Source of the DNA: Oscillospiraceae bacterium
GTDB taxonomy: Bacteria > Bacillota > Clostridia > Oscillospirales > Oscillospiraceae
Direction: 5' to 3'
Length of the DNA stretch: 38,339 nt
Assembly: GCA_017397565.1 (NCBI GenBank)
Contig: JAFQIL010000021.1
Coordinates: forward strand, 1 to 38,339
Each line of letters starts with the position of its first letter. The first letter of the stretch is position 1. The translations under genes were made by a program, and so were the position numbers. The notes below the pieces were generated by a model, which saw nothing but the letters and a program-made list of their open reading frames with translations, did no database searches and was not told the origin of the DNA. This document shows, one piece after another, positions 25,221 through 32,640 of the stretch.

Positions 25221-25403
25221 TTATATCTGACCGTTGGCGAGAGAGGCGACCAGGGAGTACATTTCTTTTTCACTGCGGACAGAGTGGGCTTTGCCGAGAA
25301 TTTCCTGCTTTTGTTCTTCCGGCAGGTGGGCGTAATAGTTCATGGCGGCGGCGTTGGCAGAAAGAGCAAGGCCGAAGCCGATGGGGATGTTGTAGAAATC
25401 CAT
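25221..25403 (-). CDS. Small conserved protein of unknown function (60 residues)
   Basis: The translated protein starts MDFYNIPIGFGLALSANAAA and continues with a helical segment YAHLPEEQKQEILGKAH and a C-terminal helix ending LANGQI. I recognise this type of short protein from gut Clostridia but know no function. ATG 25403 has AAAGGAGA seven bases upstream; the frame reaches 25517 but runs through the hairpin array. It is upstream of the RpiR unit on the same strand and has its own terminator. Its leader is the hairpin string at 25421-25610. Confidence 0.72.
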   Translation of the reverse strand: MDFYNIPIGFGLALSANAAAMNYYAHLPEEQKQEILGKAHSVRSEKEMYSLVASLANGQI

Positions 25404-25420
25404 AAATATTCTCCTTTTTG

Positions 25421-25610
25421 TCGATATTTTTGCTTCGCAAAATCGATATATTTGCCTTTGGACAAATTCGATATGTTGCTTTGCAACTCGATATGATATA
25501 GATCCCTCTCGCCCCACAGGGCATATCGAGTGCGAAGCACATATCGAGCACGAAGTGCATATCGCAGATCCCGCAAGGGATCTATATCGACAAGGTGCGC
25601 TTTGCGCACC
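25421..25610. repeat. Hairpin array with ATATCGA spacers
   Basis: TCGATAT occurs at 25421, 25443, 25468 and 25488, then its complement ATATCGA (or ATATCG) at 25523, 25541, 25559 and 25584. Between successive spacers sits a different small hairpin: TTTGC-TTC-GCAAA type (about 25428-25442), GTTGC-TTT-GCAAC (25474-25486), GTGC-GAA-GCAC (25530-25540), GCAC-GAA-GTGC (25548-25558), AGATCCC-GCAA-GGGATCT (25566-25583) and AAGGTGCGC-TTT-GCGCACCTT (25592-25612). The spacer orientation flips at the centre, so the whole array is roughly symmetric. It is neither a CRISPR nor coding. Confidence 0.8.
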
Positions 25611-25685
25611 TTATGCCGCTGCTTCCAGCATGTTTTCAATAAAAATGCCATATCCGGTGGTAGGATCGTTAACAAGGACATGAGT
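25611..25685 (-). pseudogene. 3'-end remnant of spoIVB, copy 2
   Basis: Twenty-four codons plus TAA on the minus strand: THVLVNDP, then [10 protein letters not shown] and EAAA, the last residues of SpoIVB. Similarity ends just before the threonine. The DNA differs from the copy at 22929 mainly at third codon positions, so the two are not a recent identical duplication. The last hairpin of the neighbouring array overlaps its stop codon by about two bases. Confidence 0.72.
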
Positions 25686-25690
25686 GTATT

Positions 25691-25743
25691 GATGATACCT
25701 ACAGCATCCGAACTCTCTGTGTGTGTACGGATGATGCCTACAG
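25691..25743 (+). repeat. Direct repeat pair at the element boundary
   Basis: GATGATACCTACAG (25691-25704) and GATGATGCCTACAG (25730-25743) differ by one base; with flanks both fit GTAnnGATGATRCCTACAG. They start 39 bases apart, immediately right of the spoIVB tail and about 150 bases before parA. They could be recombinase or partition-protein sites; nothing identifies which. Confidence 0.6.
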
Positions 25744-25795
25744 ACCATTCAGTGTTTCTTCCAAAAAGTGCTGAAAATCAAGTGAATTACGAAGG

Positions 25796-25832
25796 AATAG
25801 GGCGTATTTGCTGTCTGCGAATACGCCCTATT
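25796..25832. other. Perfect 13-bp stem-loop upstream of parA
   Basis: AATAGGGCGTATT (25796-25808) pairs with AATACGCCCTATT (25820-25832) around an 11-base loop. There is no T tract on either side, so it is a poor terminator. It lies about 60 bases before the parA start and may be a control or recombination structure. Confidence 0.55.
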
Positions 25833-25894
25833 ACTTTAGCATGAACAGCATTGTTGAGGAAAGACTATGGACATAATAAGAAAGGAGAAGTACC

Positions 25895-26716
25895 TTGAAC
25901 GCACAAATAACCGCAATAACCAACCAAAAGGGCGGTGTAGGCAAAACAACCTCTACCGTCAACCTGGGAATCGGCCTTGCAAGAGAAGGTAAGAAGGTGC
26001 TGCTGGTGGACGGAGATCCGCAGGGCAGTTTGACGATCAGCATGGGTATTCAGGACCCGGATGCGCTGACGGAAACCCTCTCGACCCTAATGCTTGCAGA
26101 AATGGAGGACAAGCCGATCCCCCCGGACTATGGAATTGTCCACCATAGAGAAGGCGTGGACATTCTGCCCGGAAACATTGAACTGTCCGGTGTAGAACTC
26201 AGCTTGGTAAATACCATGAGCCGGGAACTCGTCCTCCGGAATGTTCTCAACCGACTCCGCAACAACTACGATTACATTTTCGTTGACTGTATGCCTTCCC
26301 TTGGCCTTATGAACATCAATGCCTTGGCTGCTGCCGACAGTGTAATCATTCCCCTGCAACCCCAGTTCCTTTCCACAAAGGGACTGAACCTTCTGTTGCG
26401 TTCTGTTGCCAGAGTACGCAAACAGATCAATCCTAAACTCCGCATCGACGGAATCTTGTTCACCATGGTGGACAATCGCACCAATAACGCCCGTGACATC
26501 ATATCCTCCTTGCGTTCTACTGTGGGAGATAACATCCGGGTGTTCAAAACAGAGATACCACGCTCTGTCCGAGCTGCAGAAGCAGCGGAAAATGGCAAAA
26601 GCATTTTTGAGCATGACAAGCGGGGCAAGGTAGCCGAAGCTTACACAGCACTATCGAAGGAGGTGAACGGAATTGGGAGAGAAGCGTATAGATCTAGGTC
26701 TGACGGCGCTAGATGA
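25895..26716 (+). CDS. parA: ParA-family partition ATPase
   Basis: 273 residues. ParA ATPases move or position DNA with ParB. The deviant Walker A is KGGVGKTT (12-19), the Walker A' region is VLLVDGDPQGSLT, and Walker B is DYIFVDCMPSLG. It begins with TTG 25895, six bases after AAAGGAG (25882-25888); no ATG fits the conserved ITAITNQKGG start. It overlaps parB by 44 bases. On a chromosomal element such a pair may stabilise an excised circular form; this is inference. Confidence 0.92.
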   Translation: MNAQITAITNQKGGVGKTTSTVNLGIGLAREGKKVLLVDGDPQGSLTISMGIQDPDALTETLSTLMLAEMEDKPIPPDYGIVHHREGVDILPGNIELSGVELSLVNTMSRELVLRNVLNRLRNNYDYIFVDCMPSLGLMNINALAAADSVIIPLQPQFLSTKGLNLLLRSVARVRKQINPKLRIDGILFTMVDNRTNNARDIISSLRSTVGDNIRVFKTEIPRSVRAAEAAENGKSIFEHDKRGKVAEAYTALSKEVNGIGREAYRSRSDGAR

Positions 26717-27617
26717 GTTGTTTATGACAGATGAAGGGCGGCAGGAAAACCGCCTGCCACGAATCCGTCCGCTTCCCTTGGATATGATCGATGATATGCC
26801 CGACCATCCGTTCAAAGTACGCATGGACGATGACATGGAATTGCTGGTTGAAAGTGTAAAACAACACGGCGTTATTACTCCCATCATTGTCCGTCAAAAG
26901 GAAGATGGCAGATATGAGTGTGCCGCAGGCCATCGGCGCAGGGCAGCTTCTAAAATCAATGGACTAACAGAAGTTCCTGCTGAGGTCAGAGAAATGACCC
27001 GGGATGAAGCAATTATAATCATGTGCGAATCCAATCTGCAACGCTCTAAAATCCTGCCTAGTGAAAAGGCGTTTTCTTACCGAATGCGGTTGGAAGCAAT
27101 GCGGCGGCAGGCGGGCAGACCCAAGAAGGAAAATTCTGTCCCACTGGGACAGAATTTTGGACAAACCACAAGAGAAGCGATTGCAGAAAATTCTCCGGAC
27201 AGCAACACGCAAATTCAGCGGTTTATTCGCTTGACCTACCTCATACCGGAACTCTTAAAAATGGTGGATGAAGAGCGCATTGCTTTCCGTCCCGCCGTAG
27301 AACTCTCTTACCTTACTGAACAGGAACAGCGGGATTTGCTGGAAACCATCGGATACGAAGATGCTACCCCATCGCTGTCTCAGGCGGCTAAGATGAAAGA
27401 AATGTCTAAGGCTGGCACTCTCAGCATGGATGCCATTCTTAATATCATGTGTCAAAAGAAACCCAATCAAAAGGAAAAGATCAGCTTCCACACGGAGAGG
27501 TTGAAACCCTATCTCCCCAAGAACATTACACCCAAGCAGACCGAAGAGTATATTTTGAAAGCGCTTGAATACTACCAGCGGTACAGGGAACGAATGAAGG
27601 AACGAGGTGACAGATAA
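26673..27617 (+). CDS. parB: ParB-family partition protein
   Basis: 314 residues. The N-terminal ParB/Srx domain has HPFKVRMDDDMELLVESV (45-62), the nucleotide-binding box AAGHRRRAAS with Gly86-His-Arg-Arg89, and MCESNLQR. The middle region carries a helix-turn-helix (around QIQRFIRLTYLIPELLKM), and a basic tail (YRERMKERGDR) ends the protein. It starts with TTG 26673, nine bases after AAGGAGG (26657-26663), both inside parA; the 44-base overlap suggests coupled translation. No parS-like site was identified by eye. Confidence 0.9.
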   Translation: MGEKRIDLGLTALDELFMTDEGRQENRLPRIRPLPLDMIDDMPDHPFKVRMDDDMELLVESVKQHGVITPIIVRQKEDGRYECAAGHRRRAASKINGLTEVPAEVREMTRDEAIIIMCESNLQRSKILPSEKAFSYRMRLEAMRRQAGRPKKENSVPLGQNFGQTTREAIAENSPDSNTQIQRFIRLTYLIPELLKMVDEERIAFRPAVELSYLTEQEQRDLLETIGYEDATPSLSQAAKMKEMSKAGTLSMDAILNIMCQKKPNQKEKISFHTERLKPYLPKNITPKQTEEYILKALEYYQRYRERMKERGDR

Positions 27618-27767
27618 TTGACCGCTGCCATGATTACCATGGGGGTAGTCTACCCTTTTGGCGGTGGCATCGGTTATCTCTGCCGATCTCCCCCTCTCAC
27701 ACTCTCCCCCTCAGATAACCTACTGGACTTACTGAGAAGAAAGATTAGGTGGTAGATATTTGCAGAT

Positions 27768-27796
27768 TTGGCTATTGATGCCAAATGCGGTACAAT
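27768..27796 (+). promoter_or_regulatory. Candidate promoter for the lipoprotein and pilus genes
   Basis: TTGGCT (27768-27773), 17 bases, TACAAT (27791-27796). It lies 22 bases before the lipoprotein start codon, with the ribosome site AAGGAGG between (27804-27810). It is the only good promoter-like sequence found between parB and the sortases. Confidence 0.55.
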
Positions 27797-27818
27797 CGGC
27801 AATAAGGAGGTGCCGAAC

Positions 27819-28556
27819 ATGAAAAGAACACTCGTAATTCTTCTGCTGCTGTCCCTGATACTTACAGGTTGCAGCAATGCCGCTGATGCAAATTTACATA
27901 CTAAAGAAGCTTCTCAGATGAATCCATTTCCGTCCACATCAACGGTTGCAACAGAACCGACGAATACGACGGAAACCATCCAAACCACTCTCCCAACGGA
28001 AGAGCTGTTGGTTCCGGCTGAAAAGAATGACAAAACAACTGAGGAAGTTCCCCAGAAAAATGAAGAAGCAGCGACAGAGCCAACCGTCCCTTCCGCAACA
28101 GGGCCTGTGCCTACAGAACCCACACCCACAGAGAAACCACAGCCGACAGAACCTCCAAAGGAAACACAACCTGCGCCGACTGAACCGGCTCCCTCCGAAC
28201 CGGAGAGCGTTCCTACGGAACCTGCCCCAACGCAACCGGAAACACCCCCTTCAAGACCCGAAACCACCCCAACAGAACCCATCCCCACTGAGCCTGCTGG
28301 GTGTGCTCATGAATGGAGTTGCATTCATCACAAGGAGGAAGGGCATTGGAGGGCAGGTGTCGTTTGCGACTGCGGATGGACAGCTTACGGCAATGCGGAT
28401 ACGCTTGTTTCCTTGTGGAATGCTCATTCAGCTTCCTATCCCGCTGCTGAATCCTTATTCGACCACGGGGGATTTGGCTGCATCGACGAGTGGATCGTAG
28501 ACAAGCCTGCCTATGACGAATGGGTATGCCGTCATTGCGGAGAGTCAAAGTCATAA
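27819..28556 (+). CDS. Pro/Thr/Glu-rich lipoprotein with Cys/His-rich C-terminal domain
   Basis: 245 residues. A lipoprotein signal ends in the lipobox LTGC with lipidated Cys18. Residues about 45-165 are a low-complexity spacer made of PTEP-like words, suited to crossing the cell wall. The last ~80 residues carry a Cys/His-rich pattern (CAHEW, IHHKEEGHW, CDCGW, then VDKPAYDEW and CRHCG) that resembles metal-binding ribbons found in other clostridial surface proteins; I cannot name the domain. The start is ATG 27819, eight bases after AAGGAGG. It precedes the adhesin gene, from which it is separated by a terminator-like hairpin. A role in pilus anchoring or assembly is only a guess from position. 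Confidence 0.82.
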   Translation: MKRTLVILLLLSLILTGCSNAADANLHTKEASQMNPFPSTSTVATEPTNTTETIQTTLPTEELLVPAEKNDKTTEEVPQKNEEAATEPTVPSATGPVPTEPTPTEKPQPTEPPKETQPAPTEPAPSEPESVPTEPAPTQPETPPSRPETTPTEPIPTEPAGCAHEWSCIHHKEEGHWRAGVVCDCGWTAYGNADTLVSLWNAHSASYPAAESLFDHGGFGCIDEWIVDKPAYDEWVCRHCGESKS

Positions 28557-28568
28557 TTCCATACCCAT

Positions 28569-28608
28569 AAAGCCTCTTGTTGTATCCGTACATCAAGAGG
28601 CTTTTTTT
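28569..28608 (+). terminator. Terminator between lipoprotein and adhesin genes
   Basis: Stem AAAGCCTCTTG (28569-28579) / CAAGAGGCTTT (28594-28604) followed by a run of T. The adhesin ribosome site begins only 13 bases later, leaving no room for a separate promoter, so the adhesin probably relies on read-through. Confidence 0.82.
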
Positions 28609-28633
28609 ATTTCCCAAAGAAGGAGGAAACCCA

Positions 28634-31600
28634 ATGAACGCAATGAAGAAAATCATGGCGCTTCTGCTGGTATTTACACTGGCGGTTTCTTGTTTTCCCC
28701 TTGGTGCGGTAACGGCATTTGCTGCGGAGATTGACGAGGGAGAAGTTCCCCAGACTGATTCGCTTGATCCTACCGTCCCGGAGGAAACAACTACCACGGA
28801 ACCCACTGAGGATGCAGCGGAAGCGCCGACAGAAGAAACGGAACCGGCTACGGAGCCTGTGACGGAGGAAACAGCAGAAGAACCCCCGGAAATCATGCTG
28901 TTCTCCACTGGTAATCCGAACAGCGGCGTTGAGCCTAGAGGCGGCAGTTCCGGTTCTGAAACCGGTGATGGTGGCGATGGCGGCGGTAACTCTGCCGGTG
29001 AAGGTTCCAGTAACATGATTGCTGTTGGTGTCACCATGCAGATTGTTTACTATCGCTATGATGATTGCTACAACCGCTACAATTCCCACGGAAGTGTTAT
29101 CAACACACTGCAGACCGGTAAGGCAATCCCTTGGAACAGCACGGGTAAAGACCAGGGTGCAACGGCAACAACGGTGTTTGACACCTACACGATTACGCCC
29201 CATACCTTTATCGCAAAGGCTCGCTGGCCTTCTTACCCCTATGTTTACCATTTCCCCACCGAGAATTTGAAGGATGACGGATGTACATTCACTTGGACTG
29301 GCTTCACGAATTTCTGGTTCAACTATGAAAATCCCGGTGGAAGCGCATCTACCTACCCCCGAATTGTCCGTAACGAAGAGGGTGGCAGCAAAGCCATTGA
29401 AGATTTCCTGGCCCGCATTATTCTTGGCAACGACTACGGTGCATGGGATAAGCTGGATGTAGCTGCCGGTGATACTGTGGCAACGGATACTTCTCTGTTC
29501 GCAGATGTGCTGAAGTATTTGGGTGCCAGCGATCTTGCCATTCAGAACTATCTGGATTCCTACCATGGCAAGCTGAGTGTTACGCAGGATGGTGACACAC
29601 TGATCCCGACCATCATTTGGTCCTATGTAGCTGCGGAAAACCTTAGCGGCACCAGCCGTATCTATACCATCGGTGATGTGGCAGCAAACGGCAGCGCAAA
29701 CAAAAGCTGGCTGAGCACAGCCTACACATCTGGCGCTAACTGCAATAGTGGTTTTGGTGCCTGTACTTGGAAGAAGAGTGGCAGCGATACCATGATCTGC
29801 AAGCTGATGCTGGGCGGCAAGCACTATCCCGGACACGGTACTACGATCTGGACAGAGCAGGGATCTTCCAATCTGTTTGGAACAGGCCTTGTCAACCGAA
29901 TCCAGACCCAGGTAGATGCAACTGCAGAGAACGGGACGAACACCTTCTACTACCTTAGAGGTTATTGGACTCCCTACGGCACCGGTAACGGTTCTGTGTC
30001 GCTGACGAAAACCAATACCGCAGGTACTGCAAATCTGGCAGGTGCGGAATTTACCCTGTACCGTGACCCTGCATGTACTACTCCCGTAACCAGTGCCGAC
30101 TATTACTCCCTTAACACTTCCGATACCGGCTATGTCAATGTGAGTACCAGAAAGACCGATTCCAACGGCAAGGCCCAGTGGACAGGGTTGTACACGGGTG
30201 CTTATTTCTTGAAGGAAATCAAGGCTCCGGATGGGTACAAGGTCAACATTGATGCCAGCGGAAATGTAGAAGTAAAGGAAGTCCCCGTCGGCAAAGGCGC
30301 AACTGCTATTACCCTTACCAACGCCGAGAACAGCAAGCCTGTTTCTTTGAAGAAGTCCGTCAATGCTTCCCAAGCCTGCATCGACCAAATCAAGAACAAC
30401 AGCCTGTATTCTCTGGCAGGTGCAGAGTACACCATTTCTTTGAATGGCACTGTCATGGAAACCATTAAAACCGATGCCAACGGCAATGCCGTGTCTGCCA
30501 AGCAGTACAACATCGGTGATGTGCTGACCATCAAGGAAACCAAGGCTCCCAAGGGGTACAAGCTGGACACCAAGACCTACACCCATACGGTTACTTCTGG
30601 GGAAAATCTGATCTCCGTATCTGACATTCCTATTTTCGACCCGCCTTTTGTTTTGACGAAGGTGGACAAGGATACCACCACGCCGCAGGGCGATGGTTCC
30701 TTTACTGGTGCGGTATTCAAGTGGGAGTTCTTTACGAATAACGACTGGAGTGGAAAGGCTGCAAGAACATGGTACTTTGCCACCGATGCAAGCGGTAGAT
30801 GCGTTTACAGTAAGGACTATCTGGCTTCCGGTTACACCAGTGATGCTCTGTATGTATCTCCTGCCAATGTGCAGCAGCTTCCCCTTGGCACCGTGAAAAT
30901 CACGGAAGTGAAGAACTCCCTGGGTTACACAGTCATCGCAAGTCCGCTGTACTGCACGATTGCAGAAGATGCTTCCAAAGCCAGCGGTGCAACGCATATC
31001 TGGACAGAAGAATCCAAGGCGATCCTGCTGCAGATGGCAAATGGCGACTGGGGCGTTTACGAACCCATCGACATCAATCTGTTCGGTTCTGTCAGCATTG
31101 AAAAGTACGATGCTGCCACCGGACAGACAGCACAGGGCGAAGCGACCTTGGCAGGTGCCGTGTATGAAGTAATCAACAGCAGCACCAATGCTGTGGTGGT
31201 AAACGGCAAGATCTATGCTCCCGGAAAGGTTATCTGTGAACTGACCACGGATGCCAAGGGTCATGCCAAGACAGGCAATATCTTCCCCATTGGCACTTAC
31301 ACAATCCGGGAATCTGCACCGTCTGCGGGTTACTTGCTGAATACCGAGTGGCAAAAGACCTTCTCTGTGACTGAGGCGAAAAAGGACCACAGCTTCACTT
31401 ATGCCGATGGCACCGGCTGCCCCGAAACTGTGATTGCCGGTAAGGTTCAGATCACCAAGAAGATCGTAAACACCATTGATAACCTCTCTGCTGCAGAAGT
31501 TGGCGCAAAGTTCTCCGTCACTGACAGCAAGGGTAATGTGGTGGATACCATCGTTACCGGTGAAAACGGTATCGGAGTTTCCAAGGATCTGCCCTACGGC

Positions 31601-32524
31601 ACCTATACTATCAAGCAGATTTCCGGACAGGCTGGCACGATTTTCTGTGATGCCTGGACAGTTACTGTGAACGAACACGGCAAGGTCTACGAATATGCAA
31701 AGGAGAATCCTCTGTGGACCGCATCTGTTTCCCTCTATAAGAAGGAAGCCGGAGTGGAAACGCCTCTGGTTGGCACCTTTGAATTGTGTGAGCGCATGGA
31801 AGATGGAACTGTAAAGGTCCTGGAAACCGGCACCACCGGCGCAGATGGAAACCTTGCCTTTGCCCGTAAGATCGTGTACACCGATGGCGTGTGCAACAAA
31901 TCCACCTATTTCATTCGTGAAAAGGAAGCACCGGCAGGCTATGTGCTGGATACCAACGAATATCCCGTGTCTTGCACCGAGAACGAGCAGAAGATCTCTG
32001 TGACCATCGAAAACGCCCCCATCCTTGGCAGTTTGGAACTGCGGAAGCAGTCCTCCATCGGCAAGCCTATGCAGGGCGTTGAGTTCCTGCTGGAGTATTC
32101 CCTGGATAGCGGCAACACATGGAATGCCGTTACCTACCGTGAGAATGACAACATCATTTTCCCCGGTTCCTGCACCAATGCGGAACTGGCAGATGGCAAA
32201 CTGCTGACCGATGAAAACGGCATCGCTGTGTATGAGGGTCTGCGTGTGTACAAAGCGGATGGCACAGTCATTTTGTACCGAGTCACCGAAACCAAGACCT
32301 TAAACGGTTCTTCTTTGATGCCCGGTCATATCTGGGAGGGCGATCTTGTTACCGAAAAAGAGGGTGAACACCAGTTTGAAGTTGTGCTGGGCGTTGTGAA
32401 CTCCCCCATTCTGGAACTGCCCGAAACCGGCTCCAAGTCTCTTGCGCTCATGCCCATCGGTTTGCTTCTGTGCGCCGCTGTTTGCATGGGTGCTTTGTTC
32501 GTGCTGAAGAAAAAGGAGGTCTAA
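28634..32524 (+). CDS. LPETG-anchored SpaA/Cna-B repeat adhesin, probable pilus tip or side subunit
   Basis: 1296 residues. Signal peptide 1-30 (cut near AFA-AE), then an acidic Thr/Pro/Glu spacer (about 38-85), a Gly/Ser-rich stretch (about 90-125), an unassigned ~325-residue N-terminal region (126-450), and about seven consecutive Cna-B/SpaA-like beta domains to ~1255. Several domains carry the isopeptide/E-box pattern (KEIKAPDGY, KETKAPKGY, REKEAPAGY). The C-terminus has LPETG (1262-1266), a hydrophobic helix and tail KKKEV, a standard sortase signal. The start is ATG 28634, seven bases after AGGAGG. Size and position before a major pilin and two sortases suggest a tip or accessory pilin, or a free wall adhesin. 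Signature thioester residues were not clear. Confidence 0.87.
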   Translation: MNAMKKIMALLLVFTLAVSCFPLGAVTAFAAEIDEGEVPQTDSLDPTVPEETTTTEPTEDAAEAPTEETEPATEPVTEETAEEPPEIMLFSTGNPNSGVEPRGGSSGSETGDGGDGGGNSAGEGSSNMIAVGVTMQIVYYRYDDCYNRYNSHGSVINTLQTGKAIPWNSTGKDQGATATTVFDTYTITPHTFIAKARWPSYPYVYHFPTENLKDDGCTFTWTGFTNFWFNYENPGGSASTYPRIVRNEEGGSKAIEDFLARIILGNDYGAWDKLDVAAGDTVATDTSLFADVLKYLGASDLAIQNYLDSYHGKLSVTQDGDTLIPTIIWSYVAAENLSGTSRIYTIGDVAANGSANKSWLSTAYTSGANCNSGFGACTWKKSGSDTMICKLMLGGKHYPGHGTTIWTEQGSSNLFGTGLVNRIQTQVDATAENGTNTFYYLRGYWTPYGTGNGSVSLTKTNTAGTANLAGAEFTLYRDPACTTPVTSADYYSLNTSDTGYVNVSTRKTDSNGKAQWTGLYTGAYFLKEIKAPDGYKVNIDASGNVEVKEVPVGKGATAITLTNAENSKPVSLKKSVNASQACIDQIKNNSLYSLAGAEYTISLNGTVMETIKTDANGNAVSAKQYNIGDVLTIKETKAPKGYKLDTKTYTHTVTSGENLISVSDIPIFDPPFVLTKVDKDTTTPQGDGSFTGAVFKWEFFTNNDWSGKAARTWYFATDASGRCVYSKDYLASGYTSDALYVSPANVQQLPLGTVKITEVKNSLGYTVIASPLYCTIAEDASKASGATHIWTEESKAILLQMANGDWGVYEPIDINLFGSVSIEKYDAATGQTAQGEATLAGAVYEVINSSTNAVVVNGKIYAPGKVICELTTDAKGHAKTGNIFPIGTYTIRESAPSAGYLLNTEWQKTFSVTEAKKDHSFTYADGTGCPETVIAGKVQITKKIVNTIDNLSAAEVGAKFSVTDSKGNVVDTIVTGENGIGVSKDLPYGTYTIKQISGQAGTIFCDAWTVTVNEHGKVYEYAKENPLWTASVSLYKKEAGVETPLVGTFELCERMEDGTVKVLETGTTGADGNLAFARKIVYTDGVCNKSTYFIREKEAPAGYVLDTNEYPVSCTENEQKISVTIENAPILGSLELRKQSSIGKPMQGVEFLLEYSLDSGNTWNAVTYRENDNIIFPGSCTNAELADGKLLTDENGIAVYEGLRVYKADGTVILYRVTETKTLNGSSLMPGHIWEGDLVTEKEGEHQFEVVLGVVNSPILELPETGSKSLALMPIGLLLCAAVCMGALFVLKKKEV

Positions 32525-32548
32525 CCCAAGTGAATAGAGCTTCCAACC

Positions 32549-32575
32549 AAGCCAGGGATCAGCCCTGGCTTTTTT
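32549..32575 (+). terminator. Terminator between adhesin and major pilin genes
   Basis: Stem AAGCCAGGG (32549-32557) / CCCTGGCTT (32563-32571), loop ATCAG, followed by T residues. No convincing promoter was found in the 65 bases between it and the pilin start. Confidence 0.85.
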
Positions 32576-32640
32576 CGTCCCCAACATCCATCCAAAACTA
32601 AACTACTATTCAATTCACTTACTGAAAGGAAGATGCTTTT

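Noticed and set aside
25421..25610. Possible CRISPR array because of regularly spaced short repeats
   Set aside because: Spacers of 6-7 bases change orientation midway, inserts are self-complementary hairpins of varying length, and no cas gene is present.
22929..25685. spoIVB tails as simple identical attachment-site direct repeats
   Set aside because: They start at different codons and differ at many synonymous positions, so they are not an exact duplicated core; only a replacement-tail model remains possible.
25796..25832. Stem-loop before parA as an intrinsic terminator
   Set aside because: Perfect stem but no T tract on either strand; listed as an unassigned structure.
28607..31678. Open frame of about 1023 codons on the minus strand opposite the adhesin gene
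   Set aside because: No ribosome site or plausible domains; it is a by-product of biased codon use in the adhesin gene, whose signal peptide, repeats and LPETG are unambiguous.
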